A stretch of DNA of 64,000 bases from Lepidostoma basale (Eukaryota; Arthropoda; Insecta; Trichoptera; Lepidostomatidae), in NCBI GenBank assembly GCA_022606425.2, contig JAHDVF020000751.1, forward strand, positions 382,501 to 446,500. Direction: 5' to 3'. The notes beneath the pieces were generated by a model that was not told where the DNA came from, made no database searches, and saw nothing but the letters and a program-made list of their open reading frames with translations. A program made the translations under genes and the position numbers. Below are positions 56,868 through 64,000 of the stretch, in pieces. Every line of letters starts with the position of its first letter. Position 1 is the first letter of the stretch.

Positions 56868-57245
56868 GAATCGCTCTTTAAATCATAAGAGCGCGAGCCA
56901 AATCGTTATAAAGGGTATAGCTATCATATTGATGTATATGTCAGGTAGCTAATCAATCGCCATTTTATTGTCTCGTGAATTCTTCACTAAACCAAAGACA
57001 GCGTGCCAATCACATCGTTATCACCGAGAATCGAACCCGGGACCTTCGGTGTGTCAGTCAAAGCACTCACCACTTGGCCACGAAGGTCGTTGATATACGA
57101 GGTAGTGGATGCTATATGAAGAAAGCGCCACGATGTTGATCACCAGAGTAGAGCAAACAGTCTGCTGAACATGATCACCTCGGAAATCAACATCTTTCAT
57201 ATTACTGAAAGTACGTTGAGAGGATAAATACTCTTGACTTTAGAG
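56868..57245 (-). repeat. Repeat R1 copy with tRNA-like SINE promoter
   Basis: The outer parts match R1 (GTTGAATCGCTCTTTA at 56871; CATCTTTCATATTACTGAAA at about 57189). In the middle, on the minus strand, are an A-box-like TGGCCAAGTGGTGAGTG (about 57081-57065) and a B-box GGTTCGATTCTC (about 57036-57025), with CCGAAGGTCCCG before the B-box. These are the internal RNA polymerase III promoter parts of a tRNA-derived SINE. The acceptor arms do not pair well, so it is not a functional tRNA gene. Confidence 0.6.
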
Positions 57246-57764
57246 CAGTGTTTCTCTAAAGTCAAGAATATTTATACTCTCTATGCCCCACCAACGGGCA
57301 ATTTGAATGTCTTGTCGAAAAAAAAAATTATAATGCAACTCTGACTTTTCGGTCAAGCCTAAGTGAGTTTTCACAGACATCTTTGAAAAATTAAACATGC
57401 TAAATAAACAACCACTAGGAGCAAACAAGACCCTTATTGATGGCTTATTGGCTTCATTGGATAAATATTATTTTTATTACGTTTATGTATGTCCCATTTA
57501 TGGTTAAATAGGTCCCATTCATGCTTATATAGGTTCCATGCATGGTTATATAGGCACCATTTATGGTTATATAGATCCAAATTTAGTAATTATATCTGTT
57601 CTACAGCATCGTTGTGCATGCTTAAAAAAAAGGTGAAATATCTAATGCTATTTAGAATTATTTTCTGTCAAACTGGGCTCTCTGGACTTAAGTACTCTAC
57701 GCAGTCACACATTTTAGCTGAATGTTACATATGTACATTACCGTTTAATATGTTATTTTAGTAT
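57246..57764. other. Unassigned stretch
   Basis: 57230-57275 holds an inverted AAATACTCTTGACTTTAGAG/CTCTAAAGTCAAGAATATTT pair. 57486-57590 has four imperfect 30-bp tandem units containing GGTTATATAGG or TTATGGTTA. No gene recognised. Confidence 0.5.
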
Positions 57765-58457
57765 GTTAGAACTATTATCGAGGGTGTGATGGAATACAAG
57801 TTATGTGGGCACTGCTTTTGACCTTTTTTGATATAAGAAAAACACCTATCCAAAAAAGCTAGAATGGCAGAGCACAATGGTGTTCTTCTACCGACCCTTA
57901 TGTATGGAAGCGAAGCATGGAACTGGCAAAAGAAGGATGAAAGTAAAATAAATGCAGTAGAAATGAGATCTCTTAGACGAATGTGTGTATACTCTGTGTA
58001 TGATAGAGTGTCGAATGAAAATATAAGAAGTGAAGGCGGTGCGAATGAAGGTGTCATGAACGAAATAATGAAAGGATCATTAAGATGGTTTGGACATATG
58101 GAAAGAATGAATGAAGAAAGAATGGTAAAAAAATTATACGTTAATGATGTAAATGGAACCAGAAATAGAGGAAGACCGAGGAAAACGTGGCACGATCAAA
58201 TAAATCAAATATTGAATGTCGGCCATGTGAGGAGTCAGAGAAATCGACGCGCGTGCATGACACGATGTATGAATGTTGAGGAAGCGAGAGAAATATGTCA
58301 GGAAAGAAAAGTGTGGCAGTCCATTCTTTCTGCCTACCCCTTCGGAGAGACGGCGTGATGGTTAGTTAGTTAGTTAGTTAGAACTATTATCGATGGTGCG
58401 ATGGAATACTAGTTATGTGGGCACTGCTTTTGACCTTATTTGATATAAGAAAAACAC
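57765..58457 (+). mobile_element. RTE family A copy flanked by 81-bp direct repeats
   Basis: The best-preserved copy. A 164-codon frame (57864-58358) reads NGVLLPTLMYGSEAWNWQKK, SLRRMC, NENIRSEGGANEGVMNEIM, GSLRWFGHMERMNEERMVKK, GRPRKTWHDQINQILNVGHV, CMNVEEAREICQERKVWQSI and SAYPFGETA, then GGCGTGATGG and (TTAG)n. Sequence identical in layout but slightly diverged flanks it at 57765-57845 and 58377-58457. It lacks the reverse-transcriptase core, so it is dead despite the open frame. Confidence 0.85.
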
Positions 58458-58464
58458 TGTTTAT

Positions 58465-58760
58465 ACGCAGAAAGAATAGACTGCCATACTGTTATTTTCT
58501 GACATAGTTCTCTAGCCTCCCCAACACACAAATATTGTGTCATGCACGCAATCGATTTCCCTGACTCCTCATATGGCTAACATTTAATATTTGATTGATT
58601 TGATCATACCACGTTTTCCTCGGTCTTCCTTTAAATCTTGTTTCTTCATCCATTATTTCCATGTGTCCAAATCATCTTAATGACACTTTCATTATTTTGA
58701 TCATTCACTACTTACATGTATATTTGCATTTGACACTTAATCTTACAACCAAACATCACT
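58465..58760 (-). mobile_element. RTE family A, decayed
   Basis: GCAGAAAGAATAGACTGCCA, GTCATGCACGCAATCGATTT and ATACCACGTTTTCCTCGGTC correspond to the family on the minus strand, with several deletions. Confidence 0.65.
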
Positions 58761-59075
58761 TAAGAGTAGCAGAAATGAGAACATTGCGACCTATTGTGGG
58801 GAGAACCCTTAGAGATAGGATACCCTATGAAGAAATTCGCAAATCCTGCAAAATTTAAGACATAGTGAGAAGGAGTAGGCAGAGAAAACGATTCTGGAGG
58901 GACCACATCGAGAATGGATCCAACAAGAATTCCTAATATCGTGATGCACGAGACTCCAGAGGGCTGTCGACCACCAAAGAGATGGAGAGAAGGCTGGTCT
59001 TCTTCATCACAGGAAGAAAGTTTATATCCTGCATAAACAGATCACAAGATCTACAATCAGAAGAAGAACAAGACT
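58760..59075 (+). mobile_element. RTE-type LINE 3' end (family C)
   Basis: The plus strand reads VAEMRTLRPIVGRTLRDRIP, EEIRKSCKI, stop, DIVRRSRQRKRFWRDHIENG, DARDSRGLSTTKEMERR and ends near CAGATCACAAGATCTACAAT and GAAGAAGAA. It follows the family A scrap immediately. Confidence 0.75.
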
Positions 59076-59104
59076 TAATCTTACACAGATTTAACACACA
59101 CTCA

Positions 59105-59345
59105 TCTACTTTGTACTGCATTTATTCTTTTTTGATACTTCTTTCACCAGTTCCACGCTTGACTTCCATACATAAGGATCGATACAAGAACACCATTGTG
59201 CACTGTAACCGTAGCATTTTTTGATAGTCTTTTGTTTGCGATGACAACTTTAAGTACACCATTGACATTGTTGTCTGTCCTAACCCTTATTTCAATAACC
59301 CTCTCCACTTTGTAAACATACTTCCTAAATATACAAATTAATCCA
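59105..59345 (-). mobile_element. RTE family A fragment
   Basis: The minus strand reads VTVHNGVLVSILMYGSQAWN and VLKVVIANKRLS, the segment upstream of the SLRRMC block, with nothing downstream of AWNW. Confidence 0.7.
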
Positions 59346-59477
59346 ATTGTTCCAGATTTGGTTTTTAAATTAAATTTAAACTTTGGAAAGAAGCTATTAC
59401 TTGGTGGTTTGACATATTTAAAATTAGAATTAAACACTTTTAAAACGTTGTATAAAACCACTTTATTTTGAGTCAGG

Positions 59478-59520
59478 AGCGCCAACTGGTTTCACTCTGT
59501 AACGAGCTTCGTCAGAGCTA
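59478..59520 (-). ncRNA. Hammerhead-ribozyme-like motif, left arm
   Basis: Minus strand: AGCT, CTGACGA, hairpin GCTC/GAGT, GAAA, CCAG, TT, GGCG. CTGACGA and GAAA are canonical core segments; the stem III palindrome is broken in this arm (ACCAGT). Confidence 0.5.
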
Positions 59521-59557
59521 TACACAAACTGAGTTTGAGTTTGAGGAGTTTGTGTAT

Positions 59558-59600
59558 AGCCCTGATGAAGCTCGTTACAGAGTGAAACCGGTTGGCGCTC
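59558..59600 (+). ncRNA. Hammerhead-ribozyme-like motif, right arm
   Basis: Plus strand: GCC, CTGATGA (59562-59568), hairpin GCTC/GAGT, GAAA (59584-59587), palindromic ACCGGT, T, GGC. GCC/GGC can form stem I. The layout is the same as in the 2 kb copies with different stem sequences, and it has the same extra base before stem II. Confidence 0.55.
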
Positions 59601-59698
59601 CTGACTCAAAATAAAGTGGTTTTATACAATGTTTTAAAAGTGTTTAATTCTAATTTTGATTAAATTTAAAGTAAGGACACACGAGTCGTGCAACTGAC

Positions 59699-60125
59699 CG
59701 AAAATAGTTAAAACGATCGCCACGCAAATCAAAATGGTGGTGTAATCGTAAGGCTGTAACGAATCACTTGACGCGGAGGCGGCTTCCTTAACGAGGGTGT
59801 TGGTGAGTTTTTTTATTTGCTCCATCCTCGGTCCAAGCTGGTGGCGGGCCCGGGACTCAAACTCGGCCTTTTCCTCATCGCTGAGCATCTGAAACTTGTT
59901 GGATATCTCCTGCAGCTTGTTGCTCATGTCGAATAGCTTTCCCTCTCCGCCGTTCAGCTTCTCGAGAAGATTAGTCAGAGACTTCAAGGCCTGGGCGGGA
60001 TCTTTGGAATTCCTCTCCGACTGCATCTGCTCGGAGAGCTCCTTCAATCTCGCGGCCTCCTCACCCATCTTCGTCACGACGTCCACCAGCATGTCCACTT
60101 CTGAAGACGGATCCGTTTTGTCCAT
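59699..60125 (-). CDS. Membrane-protein alternative first coding exon B
   Basis: The ATG at 60125 opens 142 codons plus one base, ending at a GTCAGT donor (59697-59698). Residues 10-115 are charged and probably coiled-coil (LKELSEQMQSERNS, LTNLLEKLNGGEGKLF, LQEISNKFQMLSDEEKAEFE). Residues 127-142 (YDYTTILICVAIVLTIF) begin a membrane span that the last exon at 56304-56398 would complete, giving a 173-residue protein. If unspliced, the frame runs into the adjacent repeat and ends LNLIKIRIKHF, a tail largely made of repeat sequence. No signal peptide is seen, and the tail suggests an ER protein with a cytosolic C-terminus. I do not recognise the family. The exon is much GC-richer than its surroundings, which supports real coding. 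Confidence 0.68.
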
Positions 60126-60129
60126 TTTA

Positions 60130-60509
60130 ATTTTTTACGAAATTAAAAATATTTAACGACGAATTCTCCGCATAAAAAAAAGCGGTTTTCTTTTTTTTAA
60201 TTTTATTTGTAAACTTTCAAATAAAAACACGGGAACAGCCGACACGTTGTTTGCCACGCTGGCGAGGATTTTATACAAGTGCAATGTACAGAGATCGGTA
60301 CTGATTTATGGTTTCGTTTAATTAAATTTAGACAGCTAGATAAATAAGATTAGATAAGGCAGTTTGAAATTATTATACACATGTATGGAAAAAATTTGAC
60401 TAAATGTTTTGATAACATATCACTTACTACAAGGTTTGATTGTTCATAAAAGATAGTATAGATATAATATAAGTCAGGGAGGATTTTGTTATTAATTGAA
60501 TTGTCTTTC
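60130..60509. other. Region upstream of exon B
   Basis: Probably the promoter or 5' UTR of the exon B transcript on the minus strand. AT-rich, with no clear core promoter element. Confidence 0.35.
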
Positions 60510-60975
60510 ATTTCCAGGTCACAACCAGCCTTTAGTCGTGCAGTGCTGAACATAGGCTTCCCTTCCCGACTTCCACAACTCTCTATCTCTCGCCGCTCTG
60601 TGCCATTGACCTCCTGCCAATCTCTTGATGTCATCAGACCATCTGACTTTCAGGATTTCTATGGCCGGTTCTCAGTCCCCACTCCAGGGTGCGTCTTGTC
60701 CACATATGGCCGGCCTAATTCCACTTCAACGAGGCTATTTTGCACCCTACGTCCGCAACTTTCGCCCTTTCTCTGATCCATACATTTCGCTTCCTGTCTC
60801 GCAGACTGATGTTTAACATTCTCTTCTCCATTGCCCGCTGGGTTACTTGGAGTATTTGTATTATTCTTCTTATGAATGTAACTGTTTCCAGCCCGTATTT
60901 CAGTACTGGGAGGATGCACATGTCAAATATCTTTTTCTTCAGGCGGTTCGCGAATCTTTTGGACATATGCCACAA
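60510..60975 (-). mobile_element. RTE-type LINE 3' fragment (family B)
   Basis: The minus strand reads RLKKKIFDMCILPVLKYGLE, RAMEKRMLNISLRDRKRN, VADVGCKIASLKWN, then, frameshifted, the ENRP...TGVGTENRP region and the DDIKRLAGGQWHRAARDREL-like end. It abuts or overlaps the start of the plus-strand L2/CR1 fragment. Confidence 0.75.
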
Positions 60976-62160
60976 GGCTCTGTACTAGGACCCCTTTTAT
61001 TTATTATGTTTACGAATAACGTTGCCAAAATAATAGAACATTGCTATGCTGATGACCAACAGCTTTATTTTTTTCTGCAACCCTGATGACACCGAACTTC
61101 TTACGTCAATAACTGTCAACTGCATTGATGCCATATCTAAATGGATGGCATCAAACAAACTTAAACTAAATCCATCCAAAACGGAATTTCCCTGGACTGC
61201 TTCGGCAAAGTGTCAACATCTTATCGATCATTCCTCAATTTCAACAGCTGACAATGATATCGTTCCGAAAAACTCCACAAAGCTTCTTGGTGTTTGACGC
61301 AAATCTGTCTCTAAAATCCCAAATTAATAACACGGTCAGCGCTAGTTTCTTCCACCTAAGACGATTAAAATCCGTCAAAAGGAGTATTCCCCATGACACT
61401 TTCAAAACTCTTGTAAATTCGTTCGTTGTGTCACGACTTGATTATTGTAATGGAATTTATGCAAACATTCCAAAACAACAATTAAACAAACTTCAATCTG
61501 CGTTCAATGCAAGACTCATTAAAGGCATTCCAAAAAAGTCCCATATAACACAACATCTCAAAGAACTTCATTGGCTTAGGAGTTCAGAAAGAATCCAGTA
61601 TAAACTCTGCTGGACAGTCTTCAAAGCACTACATGGAATGGCTCCAAATTATATATCCGAACTCTGTTTAACGGACAGCCTAAATACAAGGAAATCCACA
61701 CTTCGCTCGGCGAACTCCTCGGCAATAGGAAGATTAGTTGAGCCAAAGCGTTGCCCTAATACAAATTTCGGGGATCGAGCGTTTGCGGTAGCCAGTCCAT
61801 CAGCTTGGAACAATCTTTCTTCACACCTCAGATGCATAAATGATCAGACAGTCTTCAGATTTAAGCTGAAAACCTATCTTTTCATATTTCATACCCAATC
61901 TAAAACTTGCATATTTTGTTCTATTATACTTTCTAATCGATCGCGAATATCAATCAGAGCAGCATTCACATTTAGATTTAAAACATGTCTTAATGCGCCT
62001 TTGAGGTGATTATATCACAAAAACGGCGCTTTAAAAGTTAGCATATCATTATTACCGCCAATGACTATTCGTTTTCTCTTCGCTTCTGGAACAGACTTTG
62101 TTAATACAAGACTGATCCATTTCCTGATCGGGAATAATGTAGGACTTTAGCATAAACCCT
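60845..62160 (+). mobile_element. L2/CR1-type LINE fragment with YADD box
   Basis: Coding is spread over three frames. 60960-61086 has MPQGSVLGPLLFIMFTNNV and CYADDQQLYFF (catalytic Asp pair). 61085-61297 has AISKWMASNKLKLNPSKTEF. 61254-62009 has ANLSLKSQINNTVSASFFHL, FVVSRLDYCNGIYANIPKQQ, HLKELHWLRSSERIQYKLCW, FKALHGMAPNYISELCL, RTLRS-like and GDRAFAVASPSAWNNLSSHL. This order is that of the RT thumb and C-terminus in the CR1/L2 group. Frameshifts lie near 61083 and 61290. It is inactive and truncated at both ends. Confidence 0.88.
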
Positions 62161-62449
62161 AAATTCCCCCCTCACCCTTTTTCTGAGCACTCCGGGCTAC
62201 ACATTTAGCCCCTGCATAAAACAACTTCCAAATCACATTTCCAACAATGTTTTTTAGAGACATAAGAAGAATATCCATTAGAGCTGAACCTCTGTAAGCC
62301 AGAAGATCCAAGTCCAAATCTAATATTTTACTACAGGTTTGATTGTTCATAAAATATAGTAGAGATAATATAATAGAGATAGAGATAATAGCGCTAAAAT
62401 GACGGTAGCCTTTCACATTGCGTTAAAAAGATATTCTGCTTAGTGCTTA
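62161..62449. other. Unassigned segment, possible LINE 3' UTR
   Basis: 62250-62310 resembles the complement of 32035-32100 (shared AGCTGAACCTCTGTAAGC, or its complement). 62335-62375 resembles 60435-60470 (TTTGATTGTTCATAAAA). Role unknown. Confidence 0.35.
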
Positions 62450-62714
62450 AAATACAATCTTCATAGATAGCGTTAGTGTGTAGATTGAATAAACTACCAT
62501 GCAAAGGGTGGTGTTACAGATTGACATATATACAACTTTCAAAAAAAATTGTCAGACATGGTGGTCTTAAGAAAAAAGGTGGAATGGGGAATATTGTATT
62601 ACATAAAGCGTGCGCTTAACCCAACCAATGACAGGTCATAAGTCCTGTAAACACCTCGATCAACCATATTCTGTTTCCAATTTGCATCTTCGTCTCTATT
62701 GAGATACAATTGAT
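62450..62714. mobile_element. MITE family M1 copy, one half
   Basis: This ends in ATTGAGATACAATT and contains AGCGTGCGCTTAACCCAACC and ATGACAGGTCATAAGTCCTG. The opposite terminus is missing. Confidence 0.7.
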
Positions 62715-63067
62715 TCTTGAGATAATATAATTCATATTGTATAGCAAAAACAGTTGCATTACCTAAAACCTCTAAGAATTATCTCTAAAACAAACTCATA
62801 AAATAAGCCATGTTAGTAAGCACACAGACGAGGAGATAAACTGAACTTCGGTTATCATATCTAATTATCTTATTATACAATAAAGTTTTAAAAGTATGGA
62901 AAAAGCATGAAATAATATCAATATTATAACTAAATCATTTTTCATTATGTATTTGACCGCATAACACCTATATCTGCCTCTTGGCACACCGGTGTGCCGT
63001 GGCACACCAATTGATACACAGTGCCCTAGCATACCCAAGAGAATAACGAATACAAAAAAAAATTTAC

Positions 63068-63347
63068 CAAATATAGAAGCGACTAGCAGAAGAAATGAGA
63101 GAAGGATGAAAGCCTGAGATGACCAAAATCCGGCAGGTCCTTCCGGGACGGGATCCTCGGCCATCAAAGCCGCTCTTAGCTCTTCCTTCTCCTGGTCTCC
63201 CAGTCCCATGGAGTCCAGCATGCCCAAGAGCTCCTCCGCAGTGGGCATTTTGAAGGGCTTGTCAGACATCTCCATGGGAATGTCACCGTAATCGATGGCG
63301 CCAGAACCGACCTCTTGGATGAGGGCATCGGGTGGCAGTGGTTCCAT
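63068..63347 (-). CDS. Membrane-protein alternative first coding exon A
   Basis: The ATG at 63347 opens 93 codons plus one base, ending at a GTAAAT donor (63066-63067). The N-terminal part is acidic and proline-rich (MEPLPPDALIQEVGSGAIDY), with a predicted helix around TAEELLGMLDSMGLGDQEKE. Residues 74-93 (FWSSQAFILLSFLLLVASIF) start a membrane span. Spliced to 56304-56398 in phase, this gives a 124-residue single-span protein with a basic tail ending KKRK. Read through the donor, the frame continues into simple and palindromic sequence and loses its character, which favours splicing. Family not recognised. The intron to the shared exon would be about 6.7 kb and would contain exon B. Confidence 0.7.
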
Positions 63348-63484
63348 ATTTATTTATTTATTTATTGAAATCTATTATTTTTTTTGTTGTTGTTATTTTT
63401 ACTGTCTGTTTGATACACATACAAAATACCTTCAATGTAATATTTTGAATTAGATTATTTTATTATCCCTTTTTAATGTTATAT

Positions 63485-63910
63485 ATGGTCTGTTCTACTA
63501 TATGGCTGCGAAACCTGGACTCTGAAAGTGAATGTAATGAACCGGTTGGAAGCGTTCGAGATGTGGATAAACCGCAGAATGCTCCGTATACCGTGGACCG
63601 ATAGGGTCAGTAATGCAGACGTACTGCAGAGAACCAGAGCCAATAGAGAGCTGTTTGTGAAAATTAGAAAGGTCTCATATTTGGGTCATGTGCTAAGGGG
63701 AGAAAAATACCACCTCCTTCGACTGATTTTAATGGGTAAAGTGGAGGGACGTCGGGGAGTTGGTAGAAGGCAGCCGTCCTGGCTGCAGAACATCAAAGAG
63801 TGGACAGGAATAACAAGAGTTCAGAACCTGTGCCAAATGGCGCAGGATAAAAATGCCTTTGCTGTACTGATCGCCAACGTTGGGGAGACCTGACACGGCA
63901 CCGAAAGAAG
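63485..63910 (+). mobile_element. RTE-type LINE 3' fragment (family D), largely open
   Basis: The plus strand reads LYGCETWTLKVNVMNRLEAF, EMWINRRMLRIPWTDRVSNA, VSYLGHVLRGEKYHLLRLIL, MGKVEGRRGVGRRQPSWLQN, IKEWTGITRVQNLCQMAQDK and IANVGET to a stop. At least 121 codons are open, so this is one of the better-preserved copies. It begins about 125 bp upstream of exon A's start codon, on the opposite strand. Confidence 0.85.
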
Positions 63911-64000
63911 ATTATCCCTAATTAAGGCATAATTTCAATTCTGTGGTTAATACATAAGTGTTATTTTATTTTATATACGTAATAATTTTAAATTTCTAAC

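Larger units (their letters stand above)
59410..59665. repeat. Inverted repeat with hammerhead-like motifs next to a coding exon
   Basis: Two arms of about 110 bp meet at about 59531-59545. The outer flanks are inverted too (TTAGAATTAAACACTTTTAA versus TTAAAAGTGTTTAATTCTAA). This layout parallels 1986-2205, but the sequence is different. The right end lies within about 35 bp of the predicted splice donor of the exon at 59699-60125. Confidence 0.8.

Noticed and set aside
56985..57085. A functional tRNA gene on the minus strand
   Set aside because: A- and B-box-like sequences are present, but the acceptor and anticodon arms do not pair properly and the sequence lies inside a dispersed repeat; a SINE promoter is more likely.
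57864..58358. 164-codon open frame as a host gene
   Set aside because: It is the C-terminal region of RTE family A, with many decayed copies in this window and a TTAG tail directly after the stop.
62865..63067. C-terminal part of the unspliced 160-codon frame (after residue 93) as real protein
   Set aside because: The sequence after the GTAAAT donor is low-complexity or palindromic (CACACCGGTGTGCC) and unlike coding DNA; splicing to the basic-tail exon explains the frame better.
1..64000. CRISPR arrays, bacterial operons or phage modules
   Set aside because: No regularly spaced direct repeats with unique spacers and no bacterial-type gene packing; introns and eukaryotic transposons dominate throughout.

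Overview
This window looks like nuclear DNA of an insect, most probably a moth. The evidence is an AT-rich background, intron-containing genes with GT-AG borders, and many decayed RTE-clade non-LTR retrotransposons that end in short simple repeats. There are also piggyBac-, hAT-, mariner- and pogo-type remnants and two very large intronless C2H2 zinc-finger coding exons. The placement within Lepidoptera is inference. Nothing bacterial, plasmid-like or viral was seen, and there is no CRISPR array.

Layout. 0-15 kb is a transposon graveyard: RTE 3' ends, a nested piggyBac-like element, a mariner-like element with a MITE inside it, and a 1.1 kb TIR element. It also holds paired sequences that carry a hammerhead-ribozyme-like core. 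15.8-22.3 kb holds the 3' end of a plus-strand EF-hand calcium sensor gene of the KChIP/neuronal-calcium-sensor family: two coding exons and a probable 3' UTR exon. Its introns are full of RTE fragments, and its upstream exons are probably outside the window. 23-34 kb is repeats and unassigned AT-rich DNA, with one hAT MITE that has a perfect 8-bp target duplication.

34.7-47.1 kb holds the clearest genes: two paralogous poly-zinc-finger genes facing each other tail to tail, with 30 and 34 fingers. Each has an ancient internal duplication of about 12-13 fingers and an N-terminal region rich in SUMO-consensus-like motifs. A decayed third zinc-finger gene of another subfamily lies at 48.0-48.6 kb and is interrupted by a piggyBac MITE.

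56.3-63.35 kb on the minus strand appears to hold a small membrane-protein gene. Two different ATG-containing exons (63068-63347 and 59699-60125) each encode an N-terminal domain plus most of one membrane span. Both end in the same splice phase, and both join in frame to one short terminal exon (56304-56398) that encodes a very basic tail ending KKRK. I do not recognise this family. Between the exons lie RTE and L2/CR1-type LINE copies and a second hammerhead-like inverted pair.

The observations most worth following are the hammerhead-like motifs, whose stems I and II differ between copies while staying complementary; the alternative-first-exon membrane-protein gene; an RTE 3' end flanked by 81-bp direct repeats; and the inverted zinc-finger pair.
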